Assembly: GCF_004353905.1 (NCBI RefSeq)
Contig: NZ_SMOD01000008.1
Location: forward strand, 1-64,000
Source of the DNA: Paraburkholderia guartelaensis
Lineage (GTDB): Bacteria > Pseudomonadota > Gammaproteobacteria > Burkholderiales > Burkholderiaceae
Direction of reading: 5' to 3'
Length of the DNA: 64,000 nucleotides
Positions 52,045-59,975 of the stretch are shown here, in pieces. A program made the translations under genes and the position numbers. Under the pieces are notes generated by a model. That model was not told the origin of the DNA. It worked only from the letters and a program-made list of their open reading frames with translations, and searched no databases. Numbering within the stretch: position 1 is the stretch's first letter; the number at the start of each line of letters is the position of its first letter.

Positions 52045-53271
52045 ATGACCATGGATTCGCTGATCACGGCTGCCGCGCGCGCGCTCGCGGCCGGTGATCC
52101 GCTCGGCGCGCTGAACCGGGTCGCGTTGCGGGACGACGCGCCCGCGCTCGCGCTGCGCGGCATCGCCATGGCGCAGCTCGGCGACTTCGCGCGCGCCAAA
52201 GCGCTGTTGCGCAGCGCGGCGCGCGGCTTCGGCGCGCGCGAGGCCGTGGCTCGTGCCCGCTGCGTCGTCGCCGAGGCCGAAATCGCGCTTGCCTCACGCG
52301 ATCTCGGCTGGCCGACCGATACGCTCGCTGCGGCGCGGCAAACGCTCGAAGCCCATGGCGACCGCCTCAATGCCGCGCACGCGCGCTACCTGGAAATTCG
52401 CCGTTTGCTGCTCATCGGACGGCTCGACGAGGCCGGGGGCATGCTCGCCGAGGCCGATCCCGCGCCGCTGCCGCCCGCATTGCGCGCGGCGCATGAGCTG
52501 ATCGCCGCCGGCATTTCCATGCGACGCATCCAAACGCAGGTGGCGCGGCGCTCGCTCTCCGAGGCTGCACGCGCCGCGCGGGCAGCGGGCATCGCGGCGC
52601 TGAGCGCCGAGATAGAAAGCGCCGCGCGGCTCTTGACCTCGCCGGCTGCGCGCCTCATCGCGCGCGGTGAAGAGCGGGTGCTGCTGCTGGAAGACGTCGA
52701 AGCGCTGTTCGCCTCGAAGGCGCTCATCGTGGACGCGTGCCGCTACGTCGCGCGCGAGGGCGCGACGGTCATCGAACTCGCAAGACGGCCCGTGCTCTTC
52801 GTGCTCGCCCGCGCGCTCGCCGAGGCGTGGCCCGCCGATGTCCCGCGCGACGCGCTCATCGCCCGCGCCTTTCGCACGAAGCACGCCGATGAAACCCACC
52901 GCGCCCGCCTGCGCGTGGAAATCGGCCGTTTGCGCACGCTGTTGCGCGACGTGGCCGAGATCGGCGCGACCCCGCAGGGCTTTGCGCTGGCGCCGCGCAA
53001 CGCGAGCGAAGTGGTGGTGCTGGCGCGGCCTGTGGAAGAAAAGCACGCTGCCGTGCTGGCTTTTCTCGCCGACGGCGAATCGTGGTCGAGTTCGGCGCTG
53101 GCGCTCGCGCTCGGCGCGAGCCAGCGCACCGTGCAGCGCGCGCTCGATTCGCTCGCCGCGGCGGACAAGGTGCAGTCGTTCGGCTACGGCCGCGCGCGCC
53201 GCTGGACCACGCCGCCCGTCCCCGGATTCGCGACGACCTTGTTACTCCCCGCCCCGCTGCCAGGCGATTAG
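52045..53271 (+). CDS. Transcriptional regulator with N-terminal helical repeats and C-terminal winged helix
   Basis: A 408-residue protein. Residues 5-210 are Ala-rich TPR-like helical repeats. A central segment (RARLRVEIGRLRTLLRDVAEIGATPQGFAL) precedes a C-terminal helix-turn-helix near 335-390 (WSSSALALALGASQRTVQRALDSLAAADKVQSFGYGRARRW). It resembles regulators found next to DUF899 and lyase-like genes. The start at 52045 has only a weak ribosome binding site. It is divergent from the DUF899-DUF2182 operon and is followed after 35 nt by the beta-propeller gene. Confidence 0.85.
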   Translation: MTMDSLITAAARALAAGDPLGALNRVALRDDAPALALRGIAMAQLGDFARAKALLRSAARGFGAREAVARARCVVAEAEIALASRDLGWPTDTLAAARQTLEAHGDRLNAAHARYLEIRRLLLIGRLDEAGGMLAEADPAPLPPALRAAHELIAAGISMRRIQTQVARRSLSEAARAARAAGIAALSAEIESAARLLTSPAARLIARGEERVLLLEDVEALFASKALIVDACRYVAREGATVIELARRPVLFVLARALAEAWPADVPRDALIARAFRTKHADETHRARLRVEIGRLRTLLRDVAEIGATPQGFALAPRNASEVVVLARPVEEKHAAVLAFLADGESWSSSALALALGASQRTVQRALDSLAAADKVQSFGYGRARRWTTPPVPGFATTLLLPAPLPGD

Positions 53272-53306
53272 GATGAACGCCTGTCCCTTCATTCAAGGAA
53301 GAAACC

Positions 53307-53948
53307 ATGAAACGAACGACTGCCGAAATCGTCCGCGAGTACGGCCCTTTCCCCGGCATCGAGAAGGTGGGCGGGGTCTCGTACGACGGCAAGCAGGTGT
53401 GGTTCGCCGTGGGCGAGCGCATCGCGTCGCTCGATCCTGAGAGCGGCCAGACGCAGCGTTCGATCGACATCGCGGCGCACGCGGGCACGGCCTTTGACGG
53501 GCGGCATCTGTTTCAGATCGCCGAGGACCGCATCCACAAGATCGACCCTGAAACGGGCCGCGTGCTCGCCACGATTCCCGCGCCCGGAGGCGGCGGCGAC
53601 TCGGGACTCGCGTGGGCGGACGGCACGCTCTGGGTCGGGGTGTATCGCGAGCGCAAGATCCATCAGATCGATCCGCAGACGGGCGCGATCTTGCGCACGC
53701 TCGAATCGAGCCGCTTCGTCACGGGCGTGACGTGGGTGGACGGCGAGCTGTGGCACGGCACCTGGGAAGGCGACGAGAGCGATTTGCGTCGTATCGATCC
53801 GGGCACGGGCGAAGTGCTGGAACAGCTCGACATGCCGCCCGGAACCGCCGTTTCGGGACTGGAGTCCGACGGCGGCGAGCAGTTTTTCTGCGGCGGCGGG
53901 AACAGCGGGAAGATTCGCGCGGTGCGGCGTCCGAAGCGCGAGGGCTAA
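53307..53948 (+). CDS. Vgb-/glutamine cyclotransferase-like beta-propeller protein
   Basis: A 213-residue protein of five to six short propeller repeats with a recurring pattern of KIDPETGRVLATIPAPGG and QIDPQTGAILRTLESS. No signal peptide is seen, so it is probably cytosolic. Relatives are annotated as virginiamycin B lyase-like or glutamine cyclotransferase-like; the catalytic residues of those enzymes cannot be confirmed. AAGGAAG precedes ATG 53307. It is 35 nt behind the winged-helix regulator, probably in one operon. Confidence 0.85.
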   Translation: MKRTTAEIVREYGPFPGIEKVGGVSYDGKQVWFAVGERIASLDPESGQTQRSIDIAAHAGTAFDGRHLFQIAEDRIHKIDPETGRVLATIPAPGGGGDSGLAWADGTLWVGVYRERKIHQIDPQTGAILRTLESSRFVTGVTWVDGELWHGTWEGDESDLRRIDPGTGEVLEQLDMPPGTAVSGLESDGGEQFFCGGGNSGKIRAVRRPKREG

Positions 53949-53987
53949 GCGAACGGGTGCACAAAGAGCTTGAACGCACCCGTTCGC
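53949..53987. terminator. Perfect 12-bp hairpin between convergent genes
   Basis: GCGAACGGGTGC (53949-53960) is repeated inverted as GCACCCGTTCGC (53976-53987). It lies between the stops of the propeller gene and of btuB. No T-tract, so function as terminator is probable but not certain. Confidence 0.6.
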
Positions 53988-53996
53988 ACGCAACGC

Positions 53997-55940
53997 TCAG
54001 AACGTATAGGTTGCCTTGCCAAACGCCGTGCGCCCCAGCGTGCTGTACCCGTAGGCAGTCACATACTGCCGGTTGAACACGTTCGCAAGCGTGGCCGATA
54101 GCGCGAGATGCGCGTTGACCTGGTACGACGCGCGCAGGCTCACCGTCGTCCACGAAGGCAGGTAGATCGTGTTGAGCTGGTCGTCGAACGTCGAGCCGTT
54201 ATACAGCAGCGAAACGCCGGTGCTGAGCGCGTGGAGCTGGAACTCGTCCCATGTGTGATCCACGCTCAGGCTCGCCGTCTGGCGCGGGCGGCGATTGAGC
54301 CAGGTCTGGTCGGTCACGTCCTGCGGATTCAGAATCCCCACTGTGAGGCTCACCGGCGTGGACTTGCCGAGCGTGCCCTTGTACGAGAGGTCGAGACCCT
54401 GAATGTGCGCGCGGCCCACGTTCACGGGCAGGAAGGTCTGCGAGTTGTACGTGATGAGATCGTGCACGCGCGTGTCGTACACGGCTGCCGTGAACGTGCC
54501 GATCGACGTGGTGGCATCGAGCGCGGCTTCGACCGAGTCGCTGCGCTCCGGCAGCAGGTTCGGGTTCGAGTAGCTCGGATAGTAGAGGTCGTTGAACGTA
54601 GGCAGGCGGAACGCATTGCCGTACGAAACGCGCGCCGTGTAGACCGGCGTGATCGCCCAAGAGAGCGCGACGTTGCCCGTATTCACCGATTGCCCCTGCA
54701 CGATTTCGTGCCGCCCCGCCAGAAACAGCGTGGCGGGTCCGAGCGTGGTGGACTGATGCATCGACACGGCCGAATCGTTGCGCGCGGGCAGGCCGCCCGG
54801 CACGTCCACGGGCAGGAACGCCAGCTCGCGCGTGTAGTCGTAGGCGAGCTTGGTCTCGCCGTCGAGCGGCATGCCGAAGAGCGTGTGGCCCCTTTCCTGA
54901 TGTGTGATCGACGTGGAGGTGGAAAAGCGCGTCGAGTCGATCTCGTCGGTCGGGATCGTCGGGTCGTTCGAATAGATGAATTGACGGTCCGTCGCGTAGC
55001 CCACCGACTGGTCGAACTGCGTGGTCGGCGTAATGTCGAGGTGGAACGCGAGGCCGGTCGTGAGCTGGTTGTCGCGCTGGCGGTCGTTGCCCCCCGCGTT
55101 GTCGTAGGAGAGATCGGAGCGGTGGTAGAGCGCGAAGGTCGAGATCGACCAGTTGTCGTGCGCGTAGCCAAGGCGCGCGTCCAGATTCTGTGCGTGGTAC
55201 GGGTTGCGGCCGTCTTCGTGGCCATAGGCCCAGGGCTGCGTCGCGTCGATGCCCGCCGTGTTGTAGTCGTGCAGCCCCAGCGAGTAGGTGAGGCCGCTCA
55301 ATGCGGAAAGCGGTCCTGTCGAGCCGATCGTGCCCGAGGTGCGAACCTGCGTGTCGAAGGTCTTGTTCGAGCCGCCGCCGAACGAGACGGTGGTCTGGTT
55401 CGGCTGGTTCGACGCGTGGCGCGTGAAGAGCTGCACGACGCCGCCCATGGCATCCGCGCCGAACGACGCGGCCGCGGGGCCCGAGATCACCTCGACGCGG
55501 TCGAACGAGGCAGTCGCCAGATCGGCCCATTCGGCCGTGCCCGTGGTGACGGAGCCCACGCGTATGCCGTCGATGAACACGGCCACCTGTTCGGCCGACG
55601 ATCCGCGGATGCTCACTCCCGTGTACGAACCCGGCCCGCCATTCTGCGAGACGGTGACGCCCGGCAGCGTGGCGAGTGCCTGCGCGATGCCCGGATCGAT
55701 GGGAGAAACGCGGTCGAGGTCTTCGCGCATGAGCACCTGGGTGGTTGCGTAGCGTTGGTCGAACGATTGCGGCAGATGCTGCGTGTCGCCCACGACGAGG
55801 ATATTGGGCAGCGTGGTGTAGTCGCCGGCTTGCTGCTGCGCCTGGGCGGGCGATGCGTTGGCGCCATCGGTGGCGGCATGCGCGGTTTGCCACGCACAGG
55901 CGAGCGCGGCGGAAGTCAAAACGAATTGGCGAAACTTCAT
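53997..55940 (-). CDS. btuB: TonB-dependent vitamin B12 receptor BtuB
   Basis: A 647-residue outer-membrane receptor. Signal peptide to about 22, a TonB-box-like LPNILVVGD near 42-50, the plug domain (about 60-170, with ATLPGVTVSQNGGPGSYTGVSIRGSSAEQVAVFIDGIRVG), then the barrel ending TLGRTAFGKATYTF with terminal Phe. The length and plug text fit BtuB. The function call rests mainly on the full cobalamin riboswitch upstream on the same strand (56061-56210). Transport of cobalamin is thus repressed when B12 is plentiful. Confidence 0.92.
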   Translation of the reverse strand: MKFRQFVLTSAALACAWQTAHAATDGANASPAQAQQQAGDYTTLPNILVVGDTQHLPQSFDQRYATTQVLMREDLDRVSPIDPGIAQALATLPGVTVSQNGGPGSYTGVSIRGSSAEQVAVFIDGIRVGSVTTGTAEWADLATASFDRVEVISGPAAASFGADAMGGVVQLFTRHASNQPNQTTVSFGGGSNKTFDTQVRTSGTIGSTGPLSALSGLTYSLGLHDYNTAGIDATQPWAYGHEDGRNPYHAQNLDARLGYAHDNWSISTFALYHRSDLSYDNAGGNDRQRDNQLTTGLAFHLDITPTTQFDQSVGYATDRQFIYSNDPTIPTDEIDSTRFSTSTSITHQERGHTLFGMPLDGETKLAYDYTRELAFLPVDVPGGLPARNDSAVSMHQSTTLGPATLFLAGRHEIVQGQSVNTGNVALSWAITPVYTARVSYGNAFRLPTFNDLYYPSYSNPNLLPERSDSVEAALDATTSIGTFTAAVYDTRVHDLITYNSQTFLPVNVGRAHIQGLDLSYKGTLGKSTPVSLTVGILNPQDVTDQTWLNRRPRQTASLSVDHTWDEFQLHALSTGVSLLYNGSTFDDQLNTIYLPSWTTVSLRASYQVNAHLALSATLANVFNRQYVTAYGYSTLGRTAFGKATYTF

Positions 55941-56060
55941 GATGCGGTGGCTGGAAACAGCTCCTGAAATACGGGCTGTCCGTGCAACGGGCGACCGGCG
56001 CGTGGGCGGTGCTTGCGCATTGGGGATCCCCGCCCGCTGCGGCTGCTGGACTCGGCTGAT

Positions 56061-56210
56061 GGCAGGTCTCCTGGCTCGCGGGTCGACATCCGTTGCCGGC
56101 CTTCCCGGTTTCCCAGTGGCACGTTCTGGCATGGACTCGCCGCTAACAGTTGCGGGGGCAGCCGCAGTCTTGCACTGCGTTCCCTTTTGATCCCGTCGCC
56201 GGGAACCATC
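56061..56210 (-). promoter_or_regulatory. Cobalamin riboswitch controlling btuB
   Basis: Read on the minus strand, the region contains the conserved AAAAGGGAAC, CTGCCCCCGCAACTGT and CCGGGAAGG boxes and ends with the B12 box GAGCCAGGAGACCTGCC at 56061-56077. This is a complete canonical aptamer. It ends about 120 nt upstream of the btuB start at 55940. Adenosylcobalamin binding should reduce btuB expression. Confidence 0.95.
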
Positions 56211-56309
56211 AGCGCGCAAGGGTAAGGGCCGCGCATTCGGCGCGTCAACCTTTGATGAATGTGGTGTGGCGAAAACACCCGGTTTGGCCTCCCTCTCGAC
56301 TTACGCTAT

Positions 56310-56435
56310 CCTTTCGGCTGTTTTCTGCCCGTAAGCGTTGCACGAGCGAAACGCAGCAGGGAAGCCGGTGGGAATCCGGCACGGTCGCGCCACTGTGACT
56401 GGCTCTCAGTCAATCGAGCCAGAAGTCAGGCCTCG
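56310..56435 (+). promoter_or_regulatory. Second cobalamin-type riboswitch upstream of a porin
   Basis: On the plus strand: AGGGAAGCCGGTGGGAATCC (56358-56377), then GGCACGGTCGCGCCACTGTG, and the B12-box-like GAGCCAGAAGTCAGGC near 56416-56431. The order and spacing match the shorter cobalamin riboswitch type found upstream of B12 and cobalt genes. It lies back to back with the btuB riboswitch. The next full gene downstream is a porin at 56702. Confidence 0.85.
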
Positions 56436-56486
56436 CTGCGTTCTCTTCACGACTCATTCCAGGGCGCGTAACCCAAGGAGCCGTCA

Positions 56487-56507
56487 ATGCACACCCTCAA
56501 GCCTTAG
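56487..56507 (+). CDS. Six-codon ORF with perfect Shine-Dalgarno after the riboswitch
   Basis: AAGGAG at 56475-56480 is followed after six bases by ATG and the peptide MHTLKP, ending at TAG 56505-56507. It lies about 45-55 nt after the aptamer, where riboswitch-controlled start codons are usually found. It may be a regulatory leader peptide or the truncated start of a lost B12 gene. Confidence 0.4.
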   Translation: MHTLKP

Positions 56508-56701
56508 AAAAGCGGTCCATTCCGGCCGCAACCTCCGGCTCCCAAGCGGCGAAAGACCGTTCACGGGCCGCAATGCGTTCGCTGTTCAATGGCGCGCTGG
56601 ATAACAACGAATTAACGACGACGTCGGGGCACCTCGCCGCATCGAGCGAGGGCGGATGGCGCTCGTCCATGCATTTCCCACAAACAGAAACAAGAAGACT
56701 C

Positions 56702-57796
56702 ATGAACAAGAACATTCTGGCCGTCCTCGGTGGGGCGGCTTTGGCATTCACGGGCGCCGAAGCCTCGGCGCAGCAGGTGACGCTGTACGGTGAGATCGAC
56801 GCGAGCGTCGACTATGTCAGCGACGTTGGCGGCCGCACCCAGTATCGCGCGGGCTCGGGCCTTATCGATGGCAGTTTCTGGGGCCTGCAGGGCACCGAGG
56901 ATCTCGGCGGCGGCAACGCTGCGATCTTTCGCCTCGAGCGCGGCTTCTCGGTCACGTCCGGCGAAGCCTTCAACGACCACCCATTCTATGTTGGTTTGCA
57001 ATCCGAACGACTTGGCACGATCACGCTAGGCCGCCAGTACGACACGATGCACGACTACTTCGCCCCGTTCACGCTCACGGGCGGCGCGGGTGGCACGGCA
57101 TTCGCGCATCCGTTCGACAACGACAACGCCAACAATTCGTGGCTCGCCTCGAACGCCGTGAAGTTCGCGAGCGCAACGTACGGTGGTTTTAGCGCCGGCG
57201 CGATGTACGCGTTTTCGAACGAGGCGGGACGCTTCGCGCAAAATCGCGCTTACGGCTTCGGCGTCCATTACGAAGGCGGCCCGTTCAGCGCAGGTGTGGC
57301 GTGGATGCACATTAACGGACGCGGCGCTTCTTCGGTGGGTGCGTACGATACGTCGGTGCTGCCGGGTGCGGGTCTCGTGCCGACCGAGGTCGCGGTGCAG
57401 CGCGAAGACACCATTGGCGCGGGCATGAGCTACGCGCTCGGCGACGTGACGCTCGGCGCGGCCTGGTCTCGTTCCATTCATACCGGAGTAAGCGAGGCCG
57501 ACGGCGGCGCACCGTTGCCGTCGATCGCCTTCAGCAACTACGAAGTGAATGCGCTTTGGCAGGTGACGCCCGCGTTCTCGCTGGCAGGCATGTATGCCTA
57601 TACGGGCGCGACCTCCGCGCATTGGCATCAAGGCGCGCTGCAGGCCGACTATCAACTGTCGAAACGCACGGACGTTTATACCGAGGCGATCTATCAGCGC
57701 GCGTCGTCCGGTGCGTTCGCGATGATCAACACCTGCGACCCGTCGGGTGGCCGCAACCAGGTGCTCGTGGCGGCGGGCATCCGGCATCGCTTCTGA
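56702..57796 (+). CDS. Gram-negative porin downstream of a cobalamin riboswitch
   Basis: A 364-residue outer-membrane protein, shorter than the other two porins. Signal peptide to about 23 (TGAEASA, then QQVTLYGEIDASV). FWGLQGTEDLGGGNAAIFRLERGF, LGTITLGRQYDTMHDYF and the terminal AAGIRHRF mark the barrel. The ribosome binding site of ATG 56702 is weak (GAAGAC). The only clear regulatory element upstream is the riboswitch at 56310-56435. It is followed by an intrinsic terminator. A role in B12 or corrinoid-linked uptake is possible but unproven. Confidence 0.93.
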   Translation: MNKNILAVLGGAALAFTGAEASAQQVTLYGEIDASVDYVSDVGGRTQYRAGSGLIDGSFWGLQGTEDLGGGNAAIFRLERGFSVTSGEAFNDHPFYVGLQSERLGTITLGRQYDTMHDYFAPFTLTGGAGGTAFAHPFDNDNANNSWLASNAVKFASATYGGFSAGAMYAFSNEAGRFAQNRAYGFGVHYEGGPFSAGVAWMHINGRGASSVGAYDTSVLPGAGLVPTEVAVQREDTIGAGMSYALGDVTLGAAWSRSIHTGVSEADGGAPLPSIAFSNYEVNALWQVTPAFSLAGMYAYTGATSAHWHQGALQADYQLSKRTDVYTEAIYQRASSGAFAMINTCDPSGGRNQVLVAAGIRHRF

Positions 57797-57802
57797 CGCA
57801 TA

Positions 57803-57840
57803 AAAAAAGGCCCCGAACCGTTGCGATTCGGGGCCTTTTT
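57803..57840. terminator. Bidirectional intrinsic terminator
   Basis: AAAAAGGCCCCGAA pairs with TTCGGGGCCTTTTT around a short loop (CCGTTGCGA region). It has A-rich and T-rich flanks on both sides and lies between the convergent porin and acid phosphatase genes. Confidence 0.92.
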
Positions 57841-57854
57841 ACTGCGTGGTTACA

Positions 57855-59816
57855 TCACGAAGCCGACAGTTTCACCGAAACGCCGGTCGAAGAATAAACG
57901 GGCGTGGCCTTGAAGCCATCCACCGTGACCGTCGCGAACTTCACCGATGCGCCGCTGCCGTCGATCACGTCGATCGTGTCGCCCGCTTTCGGCACATAGC
58001 CATTCACGAATTTCACATGCAGCGTGCCGCCCGCCACCGTGAGCTGGCCGCCAACACGCAGGCGACCGCCGCCGTTGCCGTCGATGTCGAGTTCGAGCGT
58101 CGTGCCGTCGAGCTGCGTGTACTTGCCCGCCACCGTCAACGGCGCGCTCGTCGCCACGGCAACGCCGCCGCCGGACCCAACGTACACATCGCCGTTGCCG
58201 AAGGCCGTGGTTGACGCTGCGGCGAGCACGCCGCCGCTCACCTGCGATCCGCCCGTGTAGCTGTTATTGCCCGCGAGCGTGAGCGTGCCGCTGCCCTGCA
58301 GCGTGAGCTTGCCCGAGCCGGCGATGTCGTTGCGCCACGTGTCGGCGGCATTGAAGCTGCCCTGGGATGCGTCCATTGCCACGATCACGTTGCCGTTGAA
58401 TGCGCCATAACCATCTGCAGCACTAAACATGTTCAGACGGCCCCAGCCTTCGGCGTCGTCCATGACCGGATAGCCCGAGACGACTTCGGTCGTCTTCAGC
58501 ACGACGCGGCGCTGGTCGGCGCTCAGATATGGGAAGCGCGTTTCGAGCAGCACCTCGGCGCCCTTGGGCACGACGGGCGGCGCTTCGGTGGATTCGATCT
58601 GGCTGAAGCCGAACGTCATGCGGCGCACGAATTCCGACTTGTTGGTCGCATAGTCGGCAAAGCGATCGGTCGCGGTCGTGGCCGAATGCGCGAACGCGGC
58701 GAAGGTCGTGGCGTTCGTGCCGGTGGCCTGTTCGAGCGCGCTGTGCGCCTGCGTGTAGGCCGCGCTCTTGAGCGTGGCGTTCGTGGGGTCGTAGAGATTC
58801 GCGGCAGTGGCGGCCAGCGCGAACATGCGGCCGCCGATCACGTCGAGCGGCGAATGCATGCCCGCGAGAATGCGGTTTTCGCCGAGTTCGAGGCCGCGGC
58901 TCGCCATTTCCTGGTAGCGCTCGGGCACGAGGTACGCCATGGTCAGCGCGTCGCGCATGGCTTCGGCTTCGTGGCCGCTGATAAAGCCGCCGTCTGTCGA
59001 AGGCGTCGTGCTGATGGCCGGCACGAGCGTGGGATCGACCACGACGCTCGTGCTCCAGCGGAACGGTCGCGCGTATTTGTAGAAGCGCTTGGCGGGCTCG
59101 GTGGAAGCGTTGTTGCCCATCGTGTTGAGCAGATCGACCACCTTGCCGAACGTCGCGTTGGTCGTGCTGCCTACGCCCGTGTTGTTGCCCGAGTCGTTGT
59201 AGAGCGTCGTGGTCGCGTCCGCGGGAATCGACGTGATGCTCGTCGTTTGCTGTGCAGCCGAGCGCCAGGCGGCGGTGAGCGGACCCATGCCGTCGGTCAC
59301 GCTGTAGCCCTTGCCGCGGCGGTCGTCGTAGTAGGCCGCGTCGGCTTGCGCCTGGGTGCGCTGGGTCGTCGCGGTCACGACGTACTGAATGTTCGCGTTC
59401 AGCACGGTGCTGTTGAGGATCGTGCCGTTGGGCGTGCCGTCGGTGGGGACGCCCGTCCACGTCGACTGCACGACCGCAGGGAACGTGCCGTTGGCGGGCG
59501 CGGAAACGCCTGCGTCCACGAGCAGCGTGAGCGGCTGCCAGAGATCGAGAAAGCGCGCCACCACGCGCACGCCCGCATTGGTCGCGAGCGTGGCGTAGCG
59601 CGCGTCGCCGCGCTGGTTGGTGGCGATGTTGTCGACGAAAGCGGGGACGTCGGGAATCGGTGCGTTGTCCACGAAGCCGGGGTCGGCGGGCGGCGCGGGA
59701 ACGGCGGCGGTCGTGGCGGGATCGCTGTTGCCGCCTCCGCAGGCGGTCAGCGCGGCTACGCTGGTAAGCACTGCCAGGCAGAGTGGCAGCGGAATTCGAT
59801 GGCGTGATGCGGGCAT
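57855..59816 (-). CDS. PAP2 acid phosphatase lipoprotein with autotransporter-type repeat
   Basis: A 653-residue protein. Signal peptide with lipobox at C26 (ALTACGGG). The PAP2 phosphatase domain (about 130-340) has the three motifs KYARPF (in KRFYKYARPFRW), SGHEAEA and RILAGMHSPLDVIGG. The C-terminal 190 residues form a beta-helix-like stretch with the autotransporter-associated repeat GSGTLTLAGNNSYTGGSQVSGGVL. No barrel domain follows, so it is not a self-transporting autotransporter. It is probably a surface or periplasmic phosphatase. AGGGCTCC (GGAG on the minus strand) precedes the start. Confidence 0.9.
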   Translation of the reverse strand: MPASRHRIPLPLCLAVLTSVAALTACGGGNSDPATTAAVPAPPADPGFVDNAPIPDVPAFVDNIATNQRGDARYATLATNAGVRVVARFLDLWQPLTLLVDAGVSAPANGTFPAVVQSTWTGVPTDGTPNGTILNSTVLNANIQYVVTATTQRTQAQADAAYYDDRRGKGYSVTDGMGPLTAAWRSAAQQTTSITSIPADATTTLYNDSGNNTGVGSTTNATFGKVVDLLNTMGNNASTEPAKRFYKYARPFRWSTSVVVDPTLVPAISTTPSTDGGFISGHEAEAMRDALTMAYLVPERYQEMASRGLELGENRILAGMHSPLDVIGGRMFALAATAANLYDPTNATLKSAAYTQAHSALEQATGTNATTFAAFAHSATTATDRFADYATNKSEFVRRMTFGFSQIESTEAPPVVPKGAEVLLETRFPYLSADQRRVVLKTTEVVSGYPVMDDAEGWGRLNMFSAADGYGAFNGNVIVAMDASQGSFNAADTWRNDIAGSGKLTLQGSGTLTLAGNNSYTGGSQVSGGVLAAASTTAFGNGDVYVGSGGGVAVATSAPLTVAGKYTQLDGTTLELDIDGNGGGRLRVGGQLTVAGGTLHVKFVNGYVPKAGDTIDVIDGSGASVKFATVTVDGFKATPVYSSTGVSVKLSAS

Positions 59817-59975
59817 GCTGAGGGCTCCGTCGTCGTGATTGATGCTGTGTGGTTATTTCTGACTGACGGCGGCGAATTATGCTTACCCTCGATTACTCCC
59901 TAATTACTAATTTATTACGCGGATGTTAAACGGTAATGGAAATGAAGCATGGGTGAAATATTATTGGTCGCTCAT

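Larger units (their letters stand above)
55941..56701. other. Intergenic region holding two divergent cobalamin riboswitches
   Basis: The 761-nt region between btuB and the porin gene. From left to right it has the btuB leader, the minus-strand riboswitch (56061-56210), the plus-strand riboswitch (about 56310-56435), a six-codon ORF (56487-56507) and a 195-nt leader up to the porin start. No longer gene is seen. Confidence 0.8.

Noticed and set aside
54108..55967. A 619-codon plus-strand frame opposite btuB
   Set aside because: The composition is Arg/Val/Gly-rich with no domain, and btuB on the other strand has a signal peptide, plug and barrel plus a riboswitch.
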